Counted from the stretch's first letter, positions 25,360 to 35,147 are shown. The stretch: 64,000 nucleotides of DNA from Chloroflexi bacterium 44-23 (GCA_001899005.1 MKUW01000001.1:62001-126000); one strand, 5' to 3'. The notes: generated by a model from the sequence alone, not told the origin. Made by a program: numbers and translations.

Positions 25360-25873
25360 TAAGTAACACCGATGCTCAACTTGGAAGCATCAAGAATGAG
25401 TGCTTATTCTCTTCTGAGGTTCATAGCACACGTTCGAGTACTTAGCCGGAGAATGAAATGAGCGTCTTTTTTATTCTAATTATTCTGATGATATCCTGAT
25501 GATTAGAATGATTAGAATGATTAGAATGATTAGAATGATTAGAATGATCATCATTAATCAGATGGGGAGAAACAAAGCTCTCAAATAGGAATAGTAATCC
25601 CCTCAATGAAAATCCAAAATCGTTAAATGCGATAAAGGAATGAGAAAAATAGTTAAGTCTGCTTCTTCAGCAAGCTTCAATTGTGGGCCAGGCTGTTGAA
25701 TCGGTATCACCCGATCCTTCCCTTCATTCCTCATTACACATTACCCATCGTTCTTTACTCTGCCCTACAATAACAACCAATAGACATCTTCCCAACTCAA
25801 AGCAGGGTTTTTCCCCATTTTATTCTGTCAGAATATATTTACAATGGACATATCGTTATTAATGGAGGTCAGT
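25360..25873. other. 514-bp intergenic region with short tandem repeats
   Basis: No gene is supported. It holds five exact tandem copies of a 9-bp unit at 25502-25546 and a pyrimidine-rich low-complexity stretch around 25715-25770 of the kind also seen near 8050-8110 and 23325-23390. Confidence 0.6.
25502..25546. repeat. 9-bp tandem repeat, five copies
   Basis: The unit ATTAGAATG is repeated five times without interruption, with related GATGAT sequences on both sides. It is a microsatellite-like tract likely to vary in copy number by slippage. Confidence 0.9.
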
Positions 25874-26107
25874 ATGCCATATAAATCCATTTCACAATTA
25901 CCTGAGAGCGTGAAGAATGTGCTCCCAAAGCACGCACAGGAGATTTACAAAGAAGCTTATAATAGTGCCTGGGAAGAATATGATCTGCCGGAAGAGCGAC
26001 GCGATAACAATTCCAGAGAAGAAACGGCTCATCGCGTGGCCTGGGGGGCGGTCAAAAAAAGCTATCAAAAGGATGAAGCCAGCGGTAAGTGGCACAAAAA
26101 GGATTAA
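25874..26107 (+). CDS. chaB: ChaB family protein
   Basis: 77 residues with the ChaB core LPESVKNVLPKHAQEIYKEA, YNSAWEEYDLPEERRDN and the lysine-rich end. ChaB was named as a regulator of the ChaA cation antiporter in E. coli; small ChaB proteins are widespread and their exact role is uncertain. ATG 25874 has GGAGG eight bases upstream. Confidence 0.85.
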   Translation: MPYKSISQLPESVKNVLPKHAQEIYKEAYNSAWEEYDLPEERRDNNSREETAHRVAWGAVKKSYQKDEASGKWHKKD

Positions 26108-26230
26108 CCTTTGGCTCTTCACGTTTAAACCTGTCTGACTATTGTTGTCTGCAAGCAACATTGTCTGATTTGCTTTTCTTTCTAGCCGTGGAAAACTATA
26201 CTTTAGTCAAGCGAAGAAGGAAAAGAAAAT

Positions 26231-26995
26231 TTGACACAAACGAAAAAGGGAGTGGATCCAAAAGAGACTCTTGAAAGCGCTGCGCGCCAGGTAATTGCCC
26301 CTAAACCGGTACGGCGTAAACGTGAAACTATCTTCCGCATTTTCTTGTTATCGGAAGTAATCGCATTTTCCATTCTGGCTGCCTGGGTCAGCTTGCGCGG
26401 CAATTTTGCATTCGATTTGCAGTTCACCCTAGCCCTTCAAAATATCCATAACCCTATTTTTGCAGCATTAATGACTGGCATTAGCTGGATCGGTTTCTTT
26501 CCGCAGGTAATCATTCTCTCAACCCTGGCCATTTTAATTATTTTTCTGCTGGGTTTGAAGTGGGAAGGCACAATGGCTTTGATTTCTGTAGTCTTTGTAG
26601 AATTACTGAATGGATTCGTAAAAGCAGCTATTCATCGCCCGCGCCCAAGTGCTGATTTGGTACATGTCCTTACCAGATTAAACAGTTATAGTTTCCCGAG
26701 CGGACATGTTATGTATTATCTTGGTTTTTTCGGCTTTTTGTGGTTTCTCATTTTTATACTCTTGAAGAAATCCTGGCTGCGCTATGTCTTGTTAACCTTG
26801 CTAGGTGTCCCCATCCTTCTGGTCGGGGTTTCACGCGTCTACCTTGGTCAGCATTGGAGCAGCGATGTAATTGCAGCCTATTTGCTGGGCTCACTGGCAC
26901 TACTGCTTTTAATACAGGTTTATTTTTGGGGGAAGCCGCGCTTTTTTAAGCATCAAGATATTGCAACAGGGCCAAAAGAATCACACGTCGATTAA
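26231..26995 (+). CDS. Phosphatase PAP2 family membrane protein
   Basis: 254 residues, six membrane segments. All three PAP2 motifs are present: KAAIHRPRP (KX6RP), SFPSGHVM (PSGH) and SRVYLGQHWSSDV (SRX5HX3D). The family dephosphorylates lipid phosphates such as phosphatidate or undecaprenyl pyrophosphate. The start is TTG 26231 with AAGGA upstream; no ATG is available before the conserved part. Confidence 0.87.
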   Translation: MTQTKKGVDPKETLESAARQVIAPKPVRRKRETIFRIFLLSEVIAFSILAAWVSLRGNFAFDLQFTLALQNIHNPIFAALMTGISWIGFFPQVIILSTLAILIIFLLGLKWEGTMALISVVFVELLNGFVKAAIHRPRPSADLVHVLTRLNSYSFPSGHVMYYLGFFGFLWFLIFILLKKSWLRYVLLTLLGVPILLVGVSRVYLGQHWSSDVIAAYLLGSLALLLLIQVYFWGKPRFFKHQDIATGPKESHVD

Positions 26996-27038
26996 TTTGG
27001 CCATCATTGCATACGGGTTAATGGAGGAAATTGTTAAC

Positions 27039-27491
27039 ATGAAAGATTTATTTCGCAAATTTTCGCACAAGACTTCTGAGATAGTTGGCTCTCCGATTGC
27101 CTTCATTCTGGCATTATTTATTTTGTTGGTTTGGGGCTTATCCGGTCCGTTTTTCAATTACTCAGATACCTGGCAATTGGTCGTCAACACCGCCACGACC
27201 ATAATCACCTTTCTGATGGTCTTTTTAATTCAGAATACCCAAAACCGGGATGCAAAAGCATTGCATTTGAAACTGGATGAGTTAATTCGCTCCAGCAAAG
27301 GCGCACGCAATACGATGGTTGACCTGGAAGAGCTTTCAGATGAAGACCTTGAGCGCTTACAAGTTCAATTCCGGCGCATCAGTGAGCACTATGCCCATAT
27401 TTCCAATCAGGCGGAAGAAGTCGCCCAGGTCATTGAAGAAGTCGAAAATCAGGAATCGAAAGAGTACGATCAGACTGATCTCGATTCTTGA
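27039..27491 (+). CDS. Low-affinity iron permease family protein
   Basis: 150 residues with two membrane helices (IAFILALFILLVWGLSGPFF and LVVNTATTIITFLMVFLIQN) followed by NTQNRDAKALHLKLDELIRS, the signature of the low-affinity iron permease family (PF04120). Transport by the short bacterial members is not well proven. ATG 27039 has GGAGG upstream. Confidence 0.85.
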   Translation: MKDLFRKFSHKTSEIVGSPIAFILALFILLVWGLSGPFFNYSDTWQLVVNTATTIITFLMVFLIQNTQNRDAKALHLKLDELIRSSKGARNTMVDLEELSDEDLERLQVQFRRISEHYAHISNQAEEVAQVIEEVENQESKEYDQTDLDS

Positions 27492-27677
27492 ATGTGAGTA
27501 TAAATAGAGAAAAAAGTATATCTCAACCATAATTGAATGCACTCTCTATTAACTTCCCTCATTCACTCTTTAGGATCGATAGGTAGCTTGCCTGTCATTA
27601 AGGAACAACTTCTTGCAAACACCCTCAGCCTTACGCAAGGCTGTAAAGCCTACCAAGACAACCGGTATAATATAAAT

Positions 27678-28472
27678 ATGAAAGAACTGGTCACCATTGG
27701 TAAACTTGCGCGGAGGGTCGGTCTTCGTCCCTCGGCATTACGCTACTATGAATCAGAAGGCTTGTTAGAACCGGCTCAACGCTCACCGGCCGGCTATCGG
27801 CTCTACGCTCCACAGGCAGAGCAGACCCTGCGCTTCATTCAGCGCGCACAACGACTGGGATTTTCTCTGGCGGATATCCATGTGCTGCTGCATGAATGGC
27901 AAACCGGCAAACTCAAATCCGAAACCCTACAACAGATGGCACAGGAGCGCTACTTCGATCTGGAACGCCAGATGACCCAAAACCTGGTACTGCAGCATGA
28001 ACTGGGTTTATTCCTGCAAGATTTACGTGACAACCAACAAAAAATGATTGATTGGGATGAATCATTTGATCAATTTCTGGAGAAGGTATGCGCCAACCCG
28101 CTCAATCAGCCCGATGATGATACTTTTGAATGGCTTTTACAGCAGACCGGTTGTGAATTAACCACGCCGCAAGGCCGCGAAATATTGCAAGCGTTAGCAG
28201 GACTGCATACCCACATCTGGCAACAGGATGATAGTTACCATATCCTGCTCATCAGCCAGGATGAGGCTGTCGGTAAAGCCTTGCAAATGCTGGCCGCCCT
28301 GGAAGCCCATTGCAGCCTGCATACCGGGCGTCAAAATGTTCCGCTCTTCTTAAATAATGATGAAGGATTTCTATTGAAGGTTACCGGCGAAAACGCTTTC
28401 GTCTTTGTGCGCTTGTTTCTGATGCTCGAAAAAATGGGCACAAATAACGGTGCAAATAAGCAAAAAGCTTAG
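27678..28472 (+). CDS. MerR family regulator with long C-terminal domain, probable metal sensor
   Basis: 264 residues, well above the usual 130-150 for MerR metal sensors. Residues 1-75 form the winged helix (ITIGKLARRVGLRPSALRYYE-like, GYRLYAP), then a dimerisation helix to about residue 115. The extension contains Cys138, Cys159 and Cys212 and several His, possible metal ligands. ATG 27678 is chosen because the family fold begins there. The P1B ATPase gene follows, with a MerR-type operator in its promoter, so this protein very probably senses the exported metal and activates that gene. Confidence 0.87.
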   Translation: MKELVTIGKLARRVGLRPSALRYYESEGLLEPAQRSPAGYRLYAPQAEQTLRFIQRAQRLGFSLADIHVLLHEWQTGKLKSETLQQMAQERYFDLERQMTQNLVLQHELGLFLQDLRDNQQKMIDWDESFDQFLEKVCANPLNQPDDDTFEWLLQQTGCELTTPQGREILQALAGLHTHIWQQDDSYHILLISQDEAVGKALQMLAALEAHCSLHTGRQNVPLFLNNDEGFLLKVTGENAFVFVRLFLMLEKMGTNNGANKQKA

Positions 28473-28479
28473 AAACCTC

Positions 28480-28511
28480 TTGACTTTCAACCAGGGTTGA
28501 AGGTGTATACT
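28480..28511 (+). promoter_or_regulatory. MerR-type promoter and operator of the metal ATPase gene
   Basis: The -35 TTGACT (28480-28485) and -10 TATACT (28506-28511) are 20 bp apart, the overlong spacing typical of MerR-activated promoters. The spacer contains the inverted repeat TTCAACC-AG-GGTTGAA (28486-28501). This is the layout of ZntR and CueR target promoters, where the regulator untwists the DNA to activate transcription. Confidence 0.85.
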
Positions 28512-28539
28512 GCCATTATAAAAATGTATAAGGATTTAT

Positions 28540-30777
28540 ATGGCAGAAAAAGTACAAATATTTGAAATCGGCGGCATGGATTGTTCCGATTGCGCCCGTA
28601 AAGTAGCTTCCGGGGTGGAAAAATTGCCTGGTGTGCAGTTAAGCGAGATAAACTTCGCCAGCAGCAAGCTTAAAGTGGTCGGAGATATTTCCCCTGAGGC
28701 TATTCAAGAACGGGTGCAGGCGCTCGGCTATCGTCTAATCGAGCCTGTGCAGCGTACTGCCGGAAAAATTCGCCCCCACAAACATAACTTCCTTTCATTT
28801 CTATGGCTCCGAGCTGAGACGCGCATGGCATTGATCGGCGCAGTCTTGATATTGCCCGGGCTGATTTTCAATGAATTTCTAGGTCGGGAATATTTGTGGG
28901 TAAACTTTTTCTCGGTGGCAGCCATTGTCAGTGCCGGTTTTCCCGTAGCCCGTTCAGCCTGGCGCAATTTGCACATTAATCACGCCATTGATATTAACTT
29001 TTTAATGACCCTGGCTGCTGTGGGCGCCTTTTTCATCGGCGCATATAGCGAAGCCGGTATGGTTATGGTTCTTTTTGCACTGGGTGAAGCCCTGGAAGGC
29101 TTTACTGCCGAAAAAGCACGTCACTCTATTGGGGCTTTGCTGGATGTCGTTCCGCAGACAGCCACGCTGTTACTATCGCAAAGTGGTTCTGTCACAGAAT
29201 TAATCACCGATGTGGCAGCTCTCAAAGTCGGCGATCGCATCCTCGTGCGGCCTGGCGAAATCATTCCCATGGATGCTACCGTGGAAAGCGGCATATCCTC
29301 TGCCAACCAGTCAGCCATCACCGGTGAATCCCGCTTGGTCTCCAAACAAACCGGCGATAAGGTCTTTGCCAGCTCCATAAATGGGGAAGGCGCATTAACG
29401 CTGGTAGTTTCTCAAATCGCCTCTGAAAACACGATCAGTCGAGTCATCAGGCTGGTAGAGGAAGCTCAGACAAAACAGGCACCTGCGCAACGTTTTATTG
29501 ACAGCTTCGCACGCTGGTACACGCCCCTGGTGGTGGTGTTGGCTGCGCTGGTTGCTGTAATCCCACCACTCTTTTTTAACGCACCCTTTCTCAACCCCTC
29601 TCCTGAAATTCATGGTTGGTTATATCGCGGCCTGACATTGCTGGTCATCTCATGTCCGTGTGCGCTGGTTATTTCCACCCCGGTCAGCATCATTTCTGCC
29701 ATTAGCAATGCTGCCAAGAACGGAGTTTTGTTCAAAAGCGGACTTGCGCTTGAGCAACTCAGTAAAACAAAAGTAATCGCCTTTGATAAAACAGGCACGC
29801 TGACTGAAGGCTCACCGGTGGTCGTAGCTGCCCGCGGGCAGGATCATCGCGAGTTCGTCCCATTAGATGGTGATTGTTCCGATTGTGCTGAACTGGTGGC
29901 CTTAGCCCATGCCGTTGAACGCCGCAGCCAACACCCGCTCTCCCAGGCAGTGGCACAGGCAGCCGAAATGTTAGGCGTGGCTGAGCGTTATCCGGCGGCG
30001 GAGCAAGTCAGCGCTGCTCCTGGGCTGGGAGTACGCGGAAATGTCGACGGCCGCACGATTCACATTGGGTCACACCAATGGCTGGATGAGAATATTGCTC
30101 ACAGCCAGGAAGAATGTGAAGATCTAACCAATAGTACCCAAGACGGCAGCAGCCAGATTAATGTTGCGATTGACGGCCGTTTGCATGGCAGTCTGCTGGC
30201 AATCGATATCGTTCGGCCTTCCAGCAAGCAGACAATCGCAGATTTAAAGGCAATGAAGATCAATCAACTGGTCATGCTGACCGGTGATCATCCAGTTGCG
30301 GCCCAACAGATTGCCCAGCAGGTGGGTATGACTGATTTTCGTTCTAACCTGCTTCCGCAAGATAAGCTACAAGCGGTGGAAGATCTTCAACGCCAATTCG
30401 GCAACGTGGTTATGGTGGGCGATGGTATCAATGATGCACCGGCTTTAGCCCTGGCAGATGTGGGAATCGCTTTACGGGGCGTCAACAGCAGCGCACAGGC
30501 GATGGAAAGCGCTGACGTAACCCTGATGCAAGCCGACCTGACCAGGCTACCCTATGCCATCCGCCTCAGCCGGGCGGCAATGAGCACAATTCGCTTCAAC
30601 ATCATTTTTGCAATCGGTGTCAAGGCTGCTTTTATGATTCTCGCCACCCTCGGTTTGAGCAGCATGTGGATGGCAGTCATGGCGGATATGGGTATTTCCA
30701 TTTTGGTTACTCTGAATGGAATGACTCTATTAAAGAGGCCTGTATCGGTCAAGCTTCATATTGCTGTGGGTTGTTAA
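28540..30777 (+). CDS. P1B-type heavy metal ATPase (Zn/Cd/Pb-type exporter)
   Basis: 745 residues. An N-terminal heavy-metal-associated domain has GMDCSDC (about residues 13-19). The ATPase has TGES (~262), the metal-binding SCPCAL in the membrane (~370), the phosphorylation site DKTGTLTEG (~415), the SQHPLS histidine motif and GDGINDAPA (~628). The late membrane segment MADMGISILVTLNG has the Asp found in Zn/Cd/Pb exporters of the P1B-2 class. It pumps divalent soft metals out of the cytoplasm. A MerR-type promoter drives it directly. Confidence 0.93.
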   Translation: MAEKVQIFEIGGMDCSDCARKVASGVEKLPGVQLSEINFASSKLKVVGDISPEAIQERVQALGYRLIEPVQRTAGKIRPHKHNFLSFLWLRAETRMALIGAVLILPGLIFNEFLGREYLWVNFFSVAAIVSAGFPVARSAWRNLHINHAIDINFLMTLAAVGAFFIGAYSEAGMVMVLFALGEALEGFTAEKARHSIGALLDVVPQTATLLLSQSGSVTELITDVAALKVGDRILVRPGEIIPMDATVESGISSANQSAITGESRLVSKQTGDKVFASSINGEGALTLVVSQIASENTISRVIRLVEEAQTKQAPAQRFIDSFARWYTPLVVVLAALVAVIPPLFFNAPFLNPSPEIHGWLYRGLTLLVISCPCALVISTPVSIISAISNAAKNGVLFKSGLALEQLSKTKVIAFDKTGTLTEGSPVVVAARGQDHREFVPLDGDCSDCAELVALAHAVERRSQHPLSQAVAQAAEMLGVAERYPAAEQVSAAPGLGVRGNVDGRTIHIGSHQWLDENIAHSQEECEDLTNSTQDGSSQINVAIDGRLHGSLLAIDIVRPSSKQTIADLKAMKINQLVMLTGDHPVAAQQIAQQVGMTDFRSNLLPQDKLQAVEDLQRQFGNVVMVGDGINDAPALALADVGIALRGVNSSAQAMESADVTLMQADLTRLPYAIRLSRAAMSTIRFNIIFAIGVKAAFMILATLGLSSMWMAVMADMGISILVTLNGMTLLKRPVSVKLHIAVGC

Positions 30778-31049
30778 TAAGTGCGGAAAGCAGGGGTAGA
30801 AGGCGGGTGCCGCTCTTTGTACTGGTGGGGCCCCCTGATTCGCCAAGAGGCGTATAATAATACGTAGATGAAGATTTAAATATAAATTCAACAGCCGGAA
30901 GGTGGGTATGTCTCCTTAGTTTGGTGCATAACAACTTAATAAAATCCGGGCTGGTAGAATAATTTTAAAGGTATCCGATAGCTTTCTATGAAGATGGGGA
31001 GTTACAGGATATTGATTGTAAATTTTGTAAACAAAAGTGTAAAAAAATA

Positions 31050-31940
31050 ATGCCTATATTAGAACGTTTAAATCAAGTTCGTGAAGAGTCAAAAATCCTG
31101 GAAATTGATGATTCTTCCCGTATCATCCTGTTCAGCGACTGTCACCGCGGTGATTATGGTTGGGCAGATGATTTCGCGAAAAATCAGCCCGTATTTTTGC
31201 ATGCTCTTTCTTATTATTTTAATGAAAACTACACCTATATCGAAATGGGTGATGGGGATGAGCTTTGGAAGAATCGCAATTTTGATGATATCTTTCGGGC
31301 ACACCGGCGTGTATTCGAGTTAATGTCACGTTTCTACTTCGAAGATCGGCTGTTCATGCTTTTTGGCAATCACGATATAGAACGTTCGAACCCAAATTAT
31401 GTTCGCAGTACTCTGGATTCATTTTTGGACGAGCGCACCGGATTACAGCGGCCGCTTTTCCCGGGTATCGTCGTTCATCCCGGTCTTATTCTGCGCCACA
31501 CACCCAGCCAACGCGATCTGTTCTTGGTTCATGGGCATCAGGGCGACTTGCTGGCCGACGTAATTTGGCCGGTTGGACGATTTTTTGTGCGGGCTTTCTG
31601 GAGAAACCTGCAATTATACGGTTTAAATGACCCGACCAGTGCCGCCAAGAACTTCACGATTGCGAAACGGGTGGATAAACGTCTGATCCATTGGAGTCGC
31701 GAAAATCACCATATGATTGTTGGTGCACACACACACCGTCCCCGCTTTCCATCTTTGCAGGAAGCCCCATATTTCAATACCGGCAGTGTGGTTTCTCCAT
31801 TCAGCATCTCTGGTATCGAAATTCGATACGGGCAAATCGCAATGGTGCATTGGAATATCCGCGCAGATCTTGGCGGCTCCCTACGCATCGTGCGCGATGT
31901 TGTACAAGGACCCCAGCCGCTTCAAGCCTGGAAGTTGTAA
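31050..31940 (+). CDS. Calcineurin-like metallophosphoesterase
   Basis: 296 residues with the dimetal phosphoesterase motifs in order: FSDCHRGD, MGDGDELW, GNHDIE, VHGHQGDLL and GAHTHRP. Resembles cytoplasmic phosphoesterases of the UDP-2,3-diacylglucosamine hydrolase-like clade, but the substrate is unknown and no lipid A genes are present. ATG 31050 lacks a clear ribosome binding site. Confidence 0.85.
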   Translation: MPILERLNQVREESKILEIDDSSRIILFSDCHRGDYGWADDFAKNQPVFLHALSYYFNENYTYIEMGDGDELWKNRNFDDIFRAHRRVFELMSRFYFEDRLFMLFGNHDIERSNPNYVRSTLDSFLDERTGLQRPLFPGIVVHPGLILRHTPSQRDLFLVHGHQGDLLADVIWPVGRFFVRAFWRNLQLYGLNDPTSAAKNFTIAKRVDKRLIHWSRENHHMIVGAHTHRPRFPSLQEAPYFNTGSVVSPFSISGIEIRYGQIAMVHWNIRADLGGSLRIVRDVVQGPQPLQAWKL

Positions 31941-32003
31941 TGAAGGCGCGCTCTACGGGTAGCGGGTAACGAGTAGCCCGTAGCGGGTAGCTGGTAACTT
32001 TGC

Positions 32004-32044
32004 GGGCTGGGTTATGCGTACCGCTGAAACGCATAACCCAGCCC
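32004..32044. repeat. REP-like perfect 16-bp inverted repeat
   Basis: GGGCTGGGTTATGCGT and its exact complement flank a 9-nt loop. It lies after the phosphoesterase gene beside degenerate GTAGCGGGTA repeats (31956-31998). It has no T-tract, so it resembles a REP-type palindrome rather than a terminator. Confidence 0.8.
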
Positions 32045-32107
32045 CTCCCCATCTTCACCTGTTACTCAACATCTCTTTTTTATCCCAATTCATGTACAAT
32101 ATCTACT

Positions 32108-33211
32108 ATGCTCTCTCAGAAATTACCCGTCAATCAGGTGCTCGCTGGCGATTGTATCACATTGATGAATCAACTACCGCCTGAATCAATTGACGTTGTT
32201 TTTGCCGACCCGCCCTATAACCTGCAATTGCGCCATGAGTTGTGGCGCCCCGACCAAACCCCCGTGGAAGCCGTCACCGATAACTGGGACCAGTTTGCAG
32301 ATTTCAAAACCTATGACCGGTTCACAAGAGACTGGCTACAAGCCTGCCGGCGGGTATTGAAACCAAACGGGACGCTGTGGGTCATCGGCACGTATCACAA
32401 TATTTATCGTGTCGGTGCCATTTTACAGGATCTTAATTTCTGGATTCTGAATGATGTCATCTGGATTAAGACCAACCCGATGCCTAACTTTCAGGGGGTC
32501 CGTTTAACTAATGCACATGAAAGCATCATTTGGGCACAGAAAGAGCGCGGTTCAGCATACACCTTCAATTATCATGCCCTTAAGCAGCTCAATGAAGGCC
32601 TGCAGATGCGCAGCGATTGGTATTTTGCCACCTGCCGAGGCAAAGAGAGGCTGCGCAAAGATGGTGCCCGCTTGCATTCAACCCAAAAACCGCTGGCGCT
32701 CATGTATCGCATTTTGGTCGCTTGCACCCATCCAGGTGATTTGATCCTCGATCCATTTTTTGGAACAGGAACGACTGGAGTGGCCGCCTTCCAGCTCGGG
32801 CGCCGGTTTATCGGCATTGAGCAGGATGTTGACTATGTCGAAATTGCTCAACAACGCTTAACAGAGGTGCAACCACATCAGGAAAGCAGCCTGGTCGTGA
32901 CCCCAAACTTGCGCAGAGAAGCGCGGATACCCTTTGGCACGCTGCTTGAACATGGCTTGTTGAAACCAGGGCAGCTGTTGTATTACGGAATGCGCTCGCA
33001 AGAATACGCCCAAATTCAGGCTGATGGCTCATTGCTTTTCGGCGACAAACATGGCTCGATTCACCAGATTGCACGTTTACTGCGAGGCGGCCCCGATAAT
33101 GGCTGGCAGGTCTGGTATTATCAAGATGAGCGCAGCGGGCAGCGGTACCCCATTGATCATCTGAGACAAAAATTACGCACACAAATTCTAAATAAGGAAG
33201 AGGAAACATGA
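32108..33211 (+). CDS. ccrM: CcrM-type adenine DNA methyltransferase (predicted GANTC)
   Basis: 367 residues, beta-class N6-adenine methyltransferase: DPPY at residues 34-37 precedes DPFFGTGTTGVAAF. The sequence matches my memory of Caulobacter CcrM across its length, for example ADPPYNLQL, VIGTYHNIYRVG, ILNDVIWIKTNPMPNF and MRSDW. It also has the C-terminal RAMA-type domain (ARIPFGTLLEHGLL...GSIHQIARL) needed for CcrM DNA recognition. CcrM methylates adenine in GANTC and times cell-cycle transcription in Alphaproteobacteria. No restriction gene is adjacent, so it is an orphan enzyme. Its stop overlaps the M3 peptidase start (ATGA). Confidence 0.88.
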   Translation: MLSQKLPVNQVLAGDCITLMNQLPPESIDVVFADPPYNLQLRHELWRPDQTPVEAVTDNWDQFADFKTYDRFTRDWLQACRRVLKPNGTLWVIGTYHNIYRVGAILQDLNFWILNDVIWIKTNPMPNFQGVRLTNAHESIIWAQKERGSAYTFNYHALKQLNEGLQMRSDWYFATCRGKERLRKDGARLHSTQKPLALMYRILVACTHPGDLILDPFFGTGTTGVAAFQLGRRFIGIEQDVDYVEIAQQRLTEVQPHQESSLVVTPNLRREARIPFGTLLEHGLLKPGQLLYYGMRSQEYAQIQADGSLLFGDKHGSIHQIARLLRGGPDNGWQVWYYQDERSGQRYPIDHLRQKLRTQILNKEEET

Positions 33212-34986
33212 GTAAAAATACTTATCAACAACAGCGTTGGAGTCTGAAGGATCTATTTCCTGGCCCACAATCACAACAATTAAAAACTGCCGTCAGTACG
33301 CTCACTGAACGGGTGGCAGCCTTCGAGAAGCGCCGCCCGCAACTGGTGAATGACATATCCAACGAAACCTTTCTTTCGGTCGTTAAAGACATGGAAGCCA
33401 TCGTCGTACTCGGTCAGAAAATCAATGCTTTTGCAGGGCTTTACTTTTCTGAAGATACCCAAAATGAAGCAGCCCAAAGCCTGGTAGCCCGCATGGATCA
33501 GTTGGTGGCTGATCTTTCCAACCAGACGCTCTTCTTTGAATTATGGTGGAAGGAACTGCCTCAATCAAAAGCCACTGAGTTGATGTCCTCCAGTGGGGAT
33601 TACCGGTACTGGCTGGAGGCGGTGCGCCTCTTCATTCCCCACACGCTCAGCGAACCAGAAGAAAAAATTATCAACATCAAAAATGTGACCGGTGTCAGCG
33701 CTCTGCAAATGCTTTATTCCTCCATCACCAATCGCTATGTTTATAAGCTGGTTGTAGAGGGGGAGGAAAAGGAATTAACCCGTGGCCAATTGATGACTTA
33801 CGTACGCTCAAATGATGCCGATCTACGCGCGCGTGCTTACCAGGAACTTTACCGTGTATATGGGGATGATGGCACCATTCTGGGGCAGATTTATCAGGCT
33901 ATTGTGCGCGATTGGCGCAATGAGCAAATCACCCTGCGCCACTACGAGAGCCCAATCTCAGCCCGTAATCTGGTCAATGATATCCCTGATAGTGTGGTTG
34001 AAACCCTTCTGGATGTCTGCCAGAAAAACGCACCCGTTTTTCAACGTTTCTTCAAACTTAAAGCCAAATGGCTGGGTGTCGAGCGCTTGCGCCGTTATGA
34101 CCTTTACGCTCCGGTGGTTGCATCGGAAAAACGTTATCCCTTTAGTGAAGCAGCCAATCTGGTCCTGGATGCCTACACACAATTTGACCCACGCTTTGCC
34201 AGCCTGGCCGAACGAGTCTTTGCCGAACAGCACCTCGATAGTGAAGTGCGAAAAGGTAAGCGCGGCGGCGCCTTCTGCTGGCCTTCAGGGCCGGATCTGA
34301 CTCCCTGGGTCATGCTTAATTTTCAGGGCAAACCCGACGATGTCTCCACCATGGCACATGAACTGGGGCATGCCATTCATGGTATGCTGGCAGCTGATCA
34401 TAGCATTTTTACTTTCCATTCGAATCTGCCATTGGCAGAAACCGCCTCTACTTTTGGAGAAATGGTGTTGGTCGATTATCTCTTGCAGCATGAAACCGAT
34501 GAGAACGTACGGCGTGATATCCTCTTTAGCCAGGTGGATGGTGCCTATGCCACCATCATGCGCCAGGCATTCTTCGCTCTGTTCGAACGCGAAGCACATC
34601 AAAAGATCAACGAAGGCGCTTCGGTGGGTGAACTGGCCGACGCCTATTTAAAAAATCTAAAAACACAATTTGGCGATGCCCTTGAACTGAGTGATGAGTT
34701 TCGCTGGGAATGGGTCTCCATTCCTCACATTTTCGACGTACCATTTTATGTGTATGCCTATACCTTCGGGCAGCTATTGGTTCTTTCACTTTACAAACAA
34801 TATAAAGCCGAAGGGGAGAGTTTCATCCCACGCTACACCAAAATTCTCTCGACCGGCGGCTCGAAAGCTCCGGTCGAAGTGCTTGCCGAAGCAGGCATTG
34901 ACGTAGCTGACCCGGAATTCTGGCAGGGTGGTTTCGAGGTGTTGAAAGGTTTGATCAGCCAATTAGAACAAATCCCAATGGGTTGA
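33208..34986 (+). CDS. pepF: M3 family oligoendopeptidase
   Basis: 592 residues, cytoplasmic zinc metallopeptidase of the M3B/PepF type. The zinc motif HELGH begins at residue 384 (MAHELGHAIHGML), with the third ligand Glu in LPLAETASTFGEM about 25 residues later. It degrades oligopeptides. The ATG overlaps the stop of the DNA methyltransferase gene by 4 bp, indicating translational coupling, an odd functional pairing. Confidence 0.9.
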   Translation: MSKNTYQQQRWSLKDLFPGPQSQQLKTAVSTLTERVAAFEKRRPQLVNDISNETFLSVVKDMEAIVVLGQKINAFAGLYFSEDTQNEAAQSLVARMDQLVADLSNQTLFFELWWKELPQSKATELMSSSGDYRYWLEAVRLFIPHTLSEPEEKIINIKNVTGVSALQMLYSSITNRYVYKLVVEGEEKELTRGQLMTYVRSNDADLRARAYQELYRVYGDDGTILGQIYQAIVRDWRNEQITLRHYESPISARNLVNDIPDSVVETLLDVCQKNAPVFQRFFKLKAKWLGVERLRRYDLYAPVVASEKRYPFSEAANLVLDAYTQFDPRFASLAERVFAEQHLDSEVRKGKRGGAFCWPSGPDLTPWVMLNFQGKPDDVSTMAHELGHAIHGMLAADHSIFTFHSNLPLAETASTFGEMVLVDYLLQHETDENVRRDILFSQVDGAYATIMRQAFFALFEREAHQKINEGASVGELADAYLKNLKTQFGDALELSDEFRWEWVSIPHIFDVPFYVYAYTFGQLLVLSLYKQYKAEGESFIPRYTKILSTGGSKAPVEVLAEAGIDVADPEFWQGGFEVLKGLISQLEQIPMG

Positions 34987-35085
34987 GGAATATTATTGAT
35001 CACGAATGCTTCGAATGGGCGAATTGCACGAATAGAGAAACGATCACTTTAAATTCTGATAAATTACGAAGAAGCAGTCGAGCTT

Positions 35086-35147
35086 CCTCACCCCGCCCCC
35101 GAACGGGGCACCCCTCTCCATGTTATGGAGAGGGGCTGGGGGTGAGG
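35086..35147. repeat. Dispersed-type GC-rich double inverted repeat
   Basis: An outer pair CCTCACCCC / GGGGTGAGG encloses an inner perfect pair CCCCTCTCCAT (35111-35121) and ATGGAGAGGGG (35125-35135) with a 3-nt loop. Palindromes of this CCTCACCCC...CCCCTCTCC type are common intergenic repeats in many bacterial genomes. It lies after pepF and is followed by a short GTTTTTG tract, so weak termination is possible. Confidence 0.75.
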
